DNA from: an uncultured Lachnospiraceae bacterium
Lineage (GTDB): Bacteria > Bacillota > Clostridia > Lachnospirales > Lachnospiraceae
Direction: 5' to 3'
DNA length: 64,000 nt
NCBI GenBank assembly: GCA_910587295.1
Contig: CAJULP010000094.1
Span: forward strand, 1-64,000
Positions 1-6,525 of the stretch are shown one piece after another; position 1 is the first letter of the stretch, and the number at the start of each line of letters is the position of its first letter. The translations under genes and the position numbers were made by a program. The notes under the pieces were generated by a model. It was not told the origin of the DNA and searched no databases. It worked only from the letters and a program-made list of their open reading frames with translations.

Positions 1-764
1 GCACCTCCGGCAGCTCCTTGCCACGCACGGAAGCCCTCCGCAGAATACCCAGACACGCCTTCGGACTCAAATAATACCTTTCCGGCACTCCCGCCTGCAA
101 AATCTGCGACAAGGTAGATACGTTTCCTACGCTGGGGGACTCCCCAAAATTGGGCGTCAAGGACGCGCCATGCGAGGGAAAATCCGTTTCCCACAATATT
201 TCCTGCGCTTGCCCACTTCCCTTTTGGAGGTTCAGGAAGAGGAATATCCCCGCCTTTGACGGAGCAGACCGCTTCGAGGACGGCCTTGAAGTCCTCCCCT
301 TTGTTGGAGGAGAAAGCGCCGGGGACATTCTCCCACACGATAAACCTTGGATATTTTCCATCTGTTACACACCTCATTTCCTTTATGATCCGTATTGCCT
401 GGTAGAACAGGCAGGACTGCTGCCCTCCAAGCCCCGCCCGCTTGCCAGCCACCGACATATCCGTGCAGGGAGAGCCGAAGGTAATGATGTCCACCGGCTC
501 TATCTCATCCCCGTGGATGCTGTTGATATCCCCCAGGTGCTTCACATCCGGCAGCCGCTTCGTGGTCACCCGGATGGGGAACGGCTCAATCTCCGAAGCC
601 CACAGAGGGGTGATGCCTGCAAGCAGCCCGCCCAAAGGGAACCCCCCGGAGCCGTCAAAAAGGCTGCCGAGGGTCAAGCGGGTATCCGCAGTCTGCGAAT
701 CCGGTGTGTCTCCGCCGCCAGTGTCGCACTCCCTACTATGGATATATATTGCGTCTGCATTCAT
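1..764 (-). CDS. Phage DNA (cytosine-5)-methyltransferase, 3' end outside the window
   Basis: This gene starts at ATG 764 and runs leftward out of the window; about 254 codons are visible. The protein shows the C5-methyltransferase motifs in order: motif I LGSLFDGSGG near residue 32, motif IV with the catalytic cysteine as GSPCTDMSVAG, motif VI WENVPGAF, and motif VIII-like GVPQRRKRIYLVADF. It should transfer a methyl group from S-adenosylmethionine to cytosine C5. The start overlaps the stop of the upstream methyltransferase gene by 4 bases (ATGA) and has an AGGAGG ribosome site inside that gene, so the two are translationally coupled. A phage solo methyltransferase usually protects phage DNA from host restriction; no partner nuclease is visible beside it. 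The C-terminal end of the target-recognition part cannot be judged. Confidence 0.9.
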   Translation of the reverse strand, partial: MNADAIYIHSRECDTGGGDTPDSQTADTRLTLGSLFDGSGGFPLGGLLAGITPLWASEIEPFPIRVTTKRLPDVKHLGDINSIHGDEIEPVDIITFGSPCTDMSVAGKRAGLGGQQSCLFYQAIRIIKEMRCVTDGKYPRFIVWENVPGAFSSNKGEDFKAVLEAVCSVKGGDIPLPEPPKGKWASAGNIVGNGFSLAWRVLDAQFWGVPQRRKRIYLVADFAGGSAGKVLFESEGVSGYSAEGFRAWQGAAGG

Positions 765-2014
765 TCCGTCTCCACCTCCTTCACCAGCGCAGAGTACGGG
801 ATTTTCTCCCCGCTGCGCACCACATACACATTCTCCGAATCCCCGGTATCCTCCACATACCTCCGCAGGATGACGGATGCGTACTTTTCATCCAACTCCA
901 TCATGTGGCAGATGCGGTTCGTCTGCTCACACGCCATTAGCGTGGAACCGCTCCCTCCGAAAGTATCCAGCACGATGGCGTTCTCCTGGGAGGAATTGCT
1001 GATCGGGTAGCCGAGCAGGTCGAGCGGCTTGGAAGTCGGATGGTTCTTGTTCCGCTTCGGCTTGTCGTAGTTCCAGATGGTGGTCTGTTTCCGGTCGGAA
1101 TACCACGGATGCTTCCCGTTCTTCAGAAACCCGTACAGCACAGGCTCATGCTGCCACTGGTAGTCCGAGCGCCCAAGTACCAGGGAATTCTTCACCCAAA
1201 TGCACACCCCGGCAAGGTGGAACCCCGCATCCACAAAAGCCTTACGGAAATTAAGCCCCTCCGTGTCCGCATGGAACACATAAGCCGCGCCGCCGCTTTC
1301 CAGATGCTCCACCATGCACGAGAACGAATTGTACAGAAATGTGTAGAATTCATCCCCCTTCATGCTGTCATTCTGGATGGTCAGCCCGCCGGAACTCTTG
1401 AAGGAAACTCCATACGGCGGGTCCGTCACGATAAGGTTTGCTTTCTTCCCGTCCATGAGCGCCGCCACGTCCTCCGCACTGGTGGCATCACCGCACATCA
1501 GCCTGTGCCTGCCAACCGTCCAGATGTCGCCCCGCTCCACGAACGCCGCTTTCTCCAACGCTGCGGAAAGGTCGAAGTCATCATCTTTCACATCTTTTTC
1601 ACTGTCCCCGGAGAAAAGGTCTGCGATCTCATCCTCACCGAAGCCTGTCAGGGATACATCAAAATCCGCGCCCTGCAAACTTTCAATCTCGATGCGGAGT
1701 AGCTCCTCATCCCACCCGGCATCCAGGGCCATGCGGTTGTCCGCAAGGATGTAGGCTTTCTTCTGCGCCTCCGTCAGATAGTCCACGAACACACACGGGA
1801 CTTCCGTGATCCCTTCCTCCTTCGCCGCCACAATTCTGCCATGCCCCGCGATGACATTGAAATCCCGGTCGATGATGACCGGGTTGATGAAGCCGAACTC
1901 CCGCAGGGATGAGCGGAGCTTCGCAAGCTGCTCCGGCGAGTGCGTCCGCGCATTATTCACATACGGCACTAATTTTGAGAGCGGTACAAGCTGCATATCA
2001 GTCGTGGTCTTCAT
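761..2014 (-). CDS. ParB-domain DNA methyltransferase (N4-cytosine/N6-adenine, DPPY type)
   Basis: The protein joins an N-terminal ParB/Srx-like nuclease-fold domain (about residues 1-120, with GHGRIVAAK and ADNRMA) to a DNA methyltransferase domain. The catalytic motif TDPPYG comes before the SAM-binding motif DTFGGSGST, the beta-class order. HPTSKPLDLL precedes the SAM motif, as in phage and R-M methylases. ATG 2014 is chosen because it follows GGAGGTGAAA; the frame stays open 13 codons further upstream without a ribosome site. Such ParB-methylase fusions are common beside terminase genes in Firmicutes prophages. Likely role: methylation of phage DNA before or during packaging. Whether adenine or cytosine is the target cannot be read from the sequence. 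Confidence 0.9.
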   Translation of the reverse strand: MKTTTDMQLVPLSKLVPYVNNARTHSPEQLAKLRSSLREFGFINPVIIDRDFNVIAGHGRIVAAKEEGITEVPCVFVDYLTEAQKKAYILADNRMALDAGWDEELLRIEIESLQGADFDVSLTGFGEDEIADLFSGDSEKDVKDDDFDLSAALEKAAFVERGDIWTVGRHRLMCGDATSAEDVAALMDGKKANLIVTDPPYGVSFKSSGGLTIQNDSMKGDEFYTFLYNSFSCMVEHLESGGAAYVFHADTEGLNFRKAFVDAGFHLAGVCIWVKNSLVLGRSDYQWQHEPVLYGFLKNGKHPWYSDRKQTTIWNYDKPKRNKNHPTSKPLDLLGYPISNSSQENAIVLDTFGGSGSTLMACEQTNRICHMMELDEKYASVILRRYVEDTGDSENVYVVRSGEKIPYSALVKEVETE

Positions 2015-2037
2015 TTTCACCTCCAAAAAATGCATAG

Positions 2038-2068
2038 AAAAACCGCCCGGCATTTCTGCTGGACGGCA
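2038..2068 (-). terminator. Rho-independent terminator after the nucleotidyltransferase gene
   Basis: On the minus strand a CCGTCC/GGGCGG stem with a loop of about 12 bases is followed by TTTTTC. It lies 25 bases after the stop of the nucleotidyltransferase gene and before the ribosome site of the next gene. It would end the moron transcript, though late phage transcripts must read through it. Confidence 0.6.
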
Positions 2069-2092
2069 TTGGTTTAATTGCCATATCTTTAT

Positions 2093-2761
2093 TTAATTCT
2101 CTTCTTCATAAAACCCGAATTTCTGACATATCTCGTGAACAGTTACAGCGAAGATAGTCCTTGAATGCACATTCGGATCATTATTTCCATTTTTCTTCTC
2201 AATGTATAACTTCCGCATAACATCCCATAGGTCGTTCTCTTTGATCCAGTCAATTTTATCCGGCAACATATAATATCCATCCGGCTGTTCACACCATGTA
2301 TAGTTCCCGTGCGGCTTATCAAAGTGGATATATTCCTGGCCTTCATATCCGTCATCGTCAATATAGTTGTTTACGATTGCGAAATCACAGCTATGGAGAA
2401 TGCTGGAGTTTTTCCTGTCCTTCATCTTGATTGTCAGGACGCGTGTTGAGTCCTCTGGATGACCATATCCGTATTTCACACAAACAGCACCTATTGCATT
2501 TTGAAGCATATTCTTTAGCTGTTTTGGCTTATACTTTCCATCCCCATCATTGACCTCGATATTGAAATCAAAGTCATACCCTATATTTGATTTGGCATCG
2601 TAGGTAATCATGTTCCGCTTATAGCTCCCTACCACATCAAACCTGAATGTAAACTTCTTTCTTACCAAGTCCTGGGCTTCCTTGAGGATATCCAGAATGT
2701 CATTATAGGCTTTTTTTACTTTGGGGTCATTCTTGGAAATATAATGGAAATCATGTTGCAT
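2093..2761 (-). CDS. Lone nucleotidyltransferase-fold protein (probable moron)
   Basis: The 222-residue protein shows the signature of the polymerase-beta-type nucleotidyltransferase superfamily: VVGSYKRN (Gly-Ser at 45-46), then YDFDFNI with the Asp pair at 63 and 65, and a third candidate Asp in SCDFAIV (126). This layout is shared by CD-NTases, OAS-like and MNT-type enzymes. The rest, with many aromatic and acidic residues in the C-terminal half, is not recognised. It is shorter than typical CD-NTases (about 300 residues or more), and no effector gene is next to it. The gene is more AT-rich than the phage genes on either side and has its own promoter (2835-2862) and terminator (2038-2068). 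Substrate and product are unknown; a role in superinfection exclusion is inference from the moron layout. Confidence 0.6.
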   Translation of the reverse strand: MQHDFHYISKNDPKVKKAYNDILDILKEAQDLVRKKFTFRFDVVGSYKRNMITYDAKSNIGYDFDFNIEVNDGDGKYKPKQLKNMLQNAIGAVCVKYGYGHPEDSTRVLTIKMKDRKNSSILHSCDFAIVNNYIDDDGYEGQEYIHFDKPHGNYTWCEQPDGYYMLPDKIDWIKENDLWDVMRKLYIEKKNGNNDPNVHSRTIFAVTVHEICQKFGFYEEEN

Positions 2762-2834
2762 AGCTTTTCACTCCTTTGTGTTTTTTCATTTATTCCCAAG
2801 CCGCCCATTCAGCATTAATTTGCTAAATCATTAC

Positions 2835-2862
2835 ATTATAGCACCGATGAGATAATTATCAA
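2835..2862 (-). promoter_or_regulatory. Sigma-A promoter of the nucleotidyltransferase moron
   Basis: On the minus strand TTGATA (2857-2862) and TATAAT (2835-2840) are 16 bases apart, about 75 bases upstream of the gene's ATG. A near-consensus vegetative promoter inside a phage late operon is the hallmark of a gene expressed from the prophage. Confidence 0.75.
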
Positions 2863-2917
2863 GGCTTTACAGAAAATTAATCCGTTTTCAGCCATATTTG
2901 CCAATCTGCAAATAAAC

Positions 2918-3460
2918 CTACACCCCTTTCCTCGCACGGAGCAGCCGCTCCATCACATCATCCTGGGGCGTGTTCCCTTGGAATTCCACCGAACAGTTTT
3001 CCTTCACAATCTGGTATATCTGCATCCAGCAGTAATTGGTCTGCTTCATGTAGGACTGGCTCATGGTGACATAGGGGGAGGCGATAGCAGCCCCCGTGGT
3101 CGGATGCTTCGCAAGGAAGCCAGTGGAGGACACGATCTCTTCGCACTGTATCCAACGGGACACGCTCATGGCATACTGCTCCACCATCTGAACAGTGACC
3201 AGCTTTTCACATCCCCTCGCTTTCAGCCAGACATACGTTTCGTTGTAAACCTCCTCCGCCACTAGCTCCCGCCCGCTCTTCTGCGGGGATTTGAGGAAGT
3301 CCTTCACGGGCGGCACTTCCATGCCCTCCAGCTCGGCAGGCTCCAGCATGACCGCCGCCGTCTTCCCCTCGCTAATCTTTTCCGTAAGCGCCTTCCTCTT
3401 GCGCCCCGCACCCGGCCTTGCGCCGCCCCGGTTGCTGCCGTCCTTTGCCACTCCCCTCAC
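2918..3460 (-). CDS. terS: Phage terminase small subunit, P27 family
   Basis: The 180-residue protein begins with the basic, glycine-rich stretch GGARPGAGRKRKALTEK typical of P27-type small terminases. A helical core follows with the family-like run VKDFLKSP, LVAEEVYNETYVWL and YVTMSQSYMKQTNYCWMQIYQIV. Small terminases bind the packaging site and recruit the large subunit. Its position after an HNH nuclease gene and ahead of the (off-window) late genes fits the usual HNH-terS-terL order, although here a moron and two methyltransferase genes follow. The start at 3460 is a GTG in a G-rich leader without a perfect ribosome site; GTG 3451 is an alternative. Confidence 0.85.
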   Translation of the reverse strand: MRGVAKDGSNRGGARPGAGRKRKALTEKISEGKTAAVMLEPAELEGMEVPPVKDFLKSPQKSGRELVAEEVYNETYVWLKARGCEKLVTVQMVEQYAMSVSRWIQCEEIVSSTGFLAKHPTTGAAIASPYVTMSQSYMKQTNYCWMQIYQIVKENCSVEFQGNTPQDDVMERLLRARKGV

Positions 3461-3610
3461 CCCCGTTTCTTTGATTTCTTTTGAAAAAATACTGCGGGAA
3501 TCAAACGCCGCAGCACCGTAGAAAGCCTATGGAATACGGAAATTGAAAAGGAGGCAATCCCCCGTTTGATTTCCAGTTTTTATGCGTTTGACCCCACGCC
3601 CGTTCCCCGG

Positions 3611-3673
3611 CGGGTCCCTTGTGGAGATTTCGCCCGCCCCTCCCGGCTGGCAGAAATCTCCACAAAGGACCCG
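3611..3673. repeat. 21-bp inverted repeat between the HNH and terS genes
   Basis: Arms 3611-3631 and 3653-3673 (core GTGGAGATTTC) are complementary over 21 bases with one C/A difference that becomes a U-G wobble only in RNA read from the minus strand. The loop is 21 bases and GC-rich. No T-run follows on the minus strand, so it is not a simple terminator. In phages with an HNH-terS gene pair the cos or pac site lies here; an RNA role is equally possible. Confidence 0.7.
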
Positions 3674-3684
3674 CACATAACAAA

Positions 3685-4044
3685 TTAATGCTTATTCCAA
3701 CGGTCGCCACGCTCCGCATGAATCCTCGCATGGCAGGACTGGCACAGCGACACGAGGTTTTCCTCGTCATGCGTCCCACCCTCTGCCAATGGCTGCTTGT
3801 GATGTACCTCCTCCACCGAACACAGCAGTCCTTTCTTGTAACACTCCTCACAGAATGGGTGCTTTGCGGCGTATCGGTCACGGATTCTCTTCCATGCCCT
3901 GCCGTACCTACGGCGTACAGCCGGGTCGCGGTCGTACTTCTCATAGCGACGGTTCTCCTGTCTCTCATGTTCCTCACAGAAGCGTCCCTCTGTCAGCTTC
4001 GGGCATCCTGGGAAGGAACACGGCCTCTTCGGTTTCATTGGCAT
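3685..4044 (-). CDS. Phage HNH endonuclease
   Basis: The 119-residue protein has a Cys-rich start (CSFPGCPKL...FCEEH), two further Cys pairs (CEEC near residue 67 and CQSC near residue 100), and the HNH core EEVHHKQPLAEGGTHDEENLV...CHARIH, where the HH and the final His are the expected metal and catalytic residues. ATG 4044 follows GGAGGTGAGACAG, which decides the start over the longer open frame. HNH proteins next to terS, such as HK97 gp74, help terminase cut at cos sites. The large inverted repeat just downstream is a candidate cut site. Confidence 0.9.
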   Translation of the reverse strand: MPMKPKRPCSFPGCPKLTEGRFCEEHERQENRRYEKYDRDPAVRRRYGRAWKRIRDRYAAKHPFCEECYKKGLLCSVEEVHHKQPLAEGGTHDEENLVSLCQSCHARIHAERGDRWNKH

Positions 4045-4165
4045 CTGTCTCACCTCCATCCACAATAAAAGCCCCACAGGATTTCTCCCATGAGGCCCTC
4101 TTGACATTTTTTCATGCTATAAGCATACCACGTCCAAACAGATAAATCATCTCACAAAGTGGACA

Positions 4166-4627
4166 TTACTGTTTGCCAAACAGCAGGGTGGTCAGTTTCG
4201 CCAGCGCCCGGTTCTTCCTCCTGTATGCAGATGCCCTTTCGATGCCGAAATAGTCTGCGACATCATCTGCCGAACCGCTGCCGTACTCGTTATCCTCACT
4301 ATAAAATGCATCCAGCACATATCTGTCATCCTCGGAAAGCTCCTCCCAGGCTGGAAGGAACCACCCCATATATTCCACTGCCTGGCGGTAACGCTCCCGT
4401 AAGATGTCAATCTCCTCAATGCCCTTTATAATCCTGTCCTCCGCAGCATGGGGGTTGTGTGCGTGGGGCATCCCGTCAGACTGCGGGCTGCTGACGCCGC
4501 CCATCTTCTCATATGCCGCCTTTATCTCATCATCCGTGTGTTCGATGATGAATTTCATATTTCTGTAATCTTTCAGTGCATCCACGGCAGCCGACCGCTT
4601 GTCAAGATACTTCCAGATAATGCTCAT
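4166..4627 (-). CDS. Phage late-gene regulator with sigma-like HTH (ArpU/DUF1492-like)
   Basis: The 153-residue protein ends in a sigma-70 region-4-like helix-turn-helix: LSEDDRYVLDAFY, then DDVADYFGIERASAYRRKNRALAKL. The N-terminal half is helical with the short motif RNMKFIIEHTDDEIKAAYEKM. Proteins of this sort sit at the end of the early operon, just before HNH-terS, and activate late transcription. ATG 4627 has GGAGG eight bases upstream; the in-frame ATG five codons earlier lies too close to it. Function is inferred from the HTH and position. Confidence 0.7.
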   Translation of the reverse strand: MSIIWKYLDKRSAAVDALKDYRNMKFIIEHTDDEIKAAYEKMGGVSSPQSDGMPHAHNPHAAEDRIIKGIEEIDILRERYRQAVEYMGWFLPAWEELSEDDRYVLDAFYSEDNEYGSGSADDVADYFGIERASAYRRKNRALAKLTTLLFGKQ

Positions 4628-4736
4628 AAGCCATGCCTCCAATCAAAATATATTTGCTTCCCCCGGATTTTCAAAGATTGTCGTTGGTTTTCATTGATTG
4701 TCTCAAATTTGCATTTTTGACTGGCGGCTTTTCCGC

Positions 4737-6101
4737 TTACAGCTTCAAGTCTGCTTTTACTGCATCGATCAGTGCGGCCTGCGTGGTGTCCTTTTCGGAT
4801 AATGCCTTCATGATCCGCTCGTCTATGGTGCCTTTCGTGATGATGTGCTGCACCACCACGGTCTCGGATGCCTGCCCCTGCCGCCACAGCCTTGCCACCG
4901 TCTGCTGGTATAATTCCAGCGACCAGGTAAGGCCGAACCACACAAGGGTGTTCCCTCCGCTCTGGAGGTTGAGGCCGTGTCCTGCGGATGCCGGGTGGAT
5001 CAGTGCCACCGGGATTTCCCCGGCGTTCCATTTCCGGATGCTGCTGTCCGTGTCCAGCCGGGAACATGGGACTTTCAGTTTTTGGAGCCGTTCTGCAATG
5101 CGTTCCAGATCATGCCGGAACCAGTAAGCCACCAATACCGGCTTGCCGTTCGCCGCCTCGATGATGTCCTCCAGAGCGTCCAGCTTCCGCTCATGGATGG
5201 CGACTGTCTCCCCGGCATCCGTGTACACCGCGCCGTTCGCCATCTGCGACAGCTTCCCGGAAAGGGATGCGGCGTTGGCGGCTGTGATGTCCCCGTCCGG
5301 CAACTGCAGGACGAGGTCTTTCTTCAAATTCTCATACCGCGAATCCTCTTTCTCGGAAAGATACACCGTGTATCTGGAATTTATCAGTTCCGGCATCTGT
5401 AGGTGGTCGGTGGACTTCATGGAAATGGTGATGTCTGAGATTCTGCCGTATATCTGCTTCTCCGCCCCCGGCAGCGGCTTGTAGGAAAACACCACCTGCC
5501 CGTTCTGCTTATCCGGCCGGAAGTAGGAGGTGCGGTACTGCCCGATGAACCGGCCAAGCCGCTCCCCCATATCCAGCAGCCGAAACTCCGCCCATAAGTC
5601 CATCAGTCCGTTGCTGCTCGGCGTGCCGGTCAGCCCCACGATGCGCTTTACCTTCGGCCGGACTTTCATCAAAGCCCTGAACCGCTTTGTCTGGTGGTTC
5701 TTGAAAGAGGACAGCTCATCGATCACCACCATGTCAAAATCAAAGGAGATTCCGCTCTCGGAGATCAGCCACTGAACGTTTTCACGGTTGATGATGTAAA
5801 TATCCGCTTCCCGTTTCAGTGCCGCCATCCTTTCTGTTTCCGTCCCGACGGCTACTGAATAGCGGAGCCCTCTCAGATGGTCCCATTTTTCAATTTCCGC
5901 TCCCCATGTGTTCCGTGCCACACGCAGCGGGGCAATCACCAGAATGTGGCGGACCTTGAAGCTGTCAAACAGGAGATCGTTCAGGGCCGTCAGCGTAATG
6001 CTCGTTTTTCCAAGCCCCATGTCCAGAAGGACTGCCGCCACCGGATGCGCCTCGATGTATTCCGTTGCATATCTCTGGTATTCATGTGGACTGTATCTCA
6101 T
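4737..6101 (-). CDS. Phage SNF2-family DEAD/DEAH helicase
   Basis: The 454-residue protein carries superfamily 2 motifs: motif I DMGLGKTSITL near residue 27, motif II VVIDELSS, motif III GLTGTPSSNG, motif V GHGLNLQSG, and motif VI ARLWRQGQ. It lacks any accessory domain. Small SNF2 helicases of this type are part of the replication/recombination block of many Clostridial and Lactobacillales phages, next to a VRR-NUC gene as here. ATG 6101 is chosen for the GGAGG eight bases upstream; it overlaps the end of the VRR-NUC gene by 20 bases. A branch-migration or replisome-loading role is inference. Confidence 0.9.
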   Translation of the reverse strand: MRYSPHEYQRYATEYIEAHPVAAVLLDMGLGKTSITLTALNDLLFDSFKVRHILVIAPLRVARNTWGAEIEKWDHLRGLRYSVAVGTETERMAALKREADIYIINRENVQWLISESGISFDFDMVVIDELSSFKNHQTKRFRALMKVRPKVKRIVGLTGTPSSNGLMDLWAEFRLLDMGERLGRFIGQYRTSYFRPDKQNGQVVFSYKPLPGAEKQIYGRISDITISMKSTDHLQMPELINSRYTVYLSEKEDSRYENLKKDLVLQLPDGDITAANAASLSGKLSQMANGAVYTDAGETVAIHERKLDALEDIIEAANGKPVLVAYWFRHDLERIAERLQKLKVPCSRLDTDSSIRKWNAGEIPVALIHPASAGHGLNLQSGGNTLVWFGLTWSLELYQQTVARLWRQGQASETVVVQHIITKGTIDERIMKALSEKDTTQAALIDAVKADLKL

Positions 6102-6363
6102 CAACCATCCCTCCGATCTGCGACTCGTCATCCAGCACATACACCTTAAATCCCAACTGCCGCAGCAGCCTGTGCCGTGCCAACTGCAGGGGGCGGGACT
6201 TTTTTCCGGGAGCCTTGACCTCCACAAATGCCATCCTCCCTCCGGGGAGAAGTGCCAAACGGTCAGGCACCCCATCAAAACCCGGCGATGTGAACTTAAG
6301 TGCCAAGCCCCCGGCGGCCTTGACTGCCGCCCTGAATTTCTGCTCTATGGTCTTCTCTCTCAT
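6082..6363 (-). CDS. VRR-NUC domain nuclease (phage)
   Basis: The 93-residue protein is a single VRR-NUC domain, a small PD-(D/E)XK fold. GFDGVPDRLALLPGG supplies the metal-binding Asp, and MAFVEVKAPGKKSRPLQLARHRLLRQLGF contains the E-x-K pair and the family's conserved QL-R-LR stretch. VRR-NUC nucleases resolve or cut structured DNA and are often paired with an SNF2 helicase in phages, as here. ATG 6363 follows GGAGG with a seven-base gap. Confidence 0.9.
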   Translation of the reverse strand: MREKTIEQKFRAAVKAAGGLALKFTSPGFDGVPDRLALLPGGRMAFVEVKAPGKKSRPLQLARHRLLRQLGFKVYVLDDESQIGGMVDEIQST

Positions 6364-6408
6364 GCAAATGCCTCCAATCCCTTTATTTTTCAAGTGTTCC
6401 AGGCTTTA

Positions 6409-6516
6409 GGGTGACGGTCGTTGACACTCGTACCTAAAACTCCTCTATAAGTGATTTTTTACTGAAAAAACTGCCCTAAAGGGGGTTTATACTGCGACCG
6501 TCAACGACTGTCACCC
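6409..6516. repeat. 22-bp inverted repeat pair between VRR-NUC and primase genes
   Basis: Arms 6409-6430 and 6495-6516 match as inverted copies with three differences; both contain the core GTCGTTGAC (or its complement) next to GGGTGAC. They flank a 64-base AT-rich stretch (6431-6494). The spacing is too wide for a terminator. Paired inverted sites around AT-rich DNA in the middle of a replication block suggest an origin or a protein-binding site. Confidence 0.6.
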
Positions 6517-6525
6517 TTGGACCGT

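Noticed and set aside
150..1010. Long plus-strand open frame over the left methyltransferase genes
   Set aside because: It has no coding motif; the minus strand carries clear C5-methyltransferase and ParB-methylase motifs with ribosome sites in the same DNA.
6409..6516. Terminator after the VRR-NUC/primase junction
   Set aside because: The arms are 64 bases apart and no T-run follows on either strand, so it is listed as a repeat instead.
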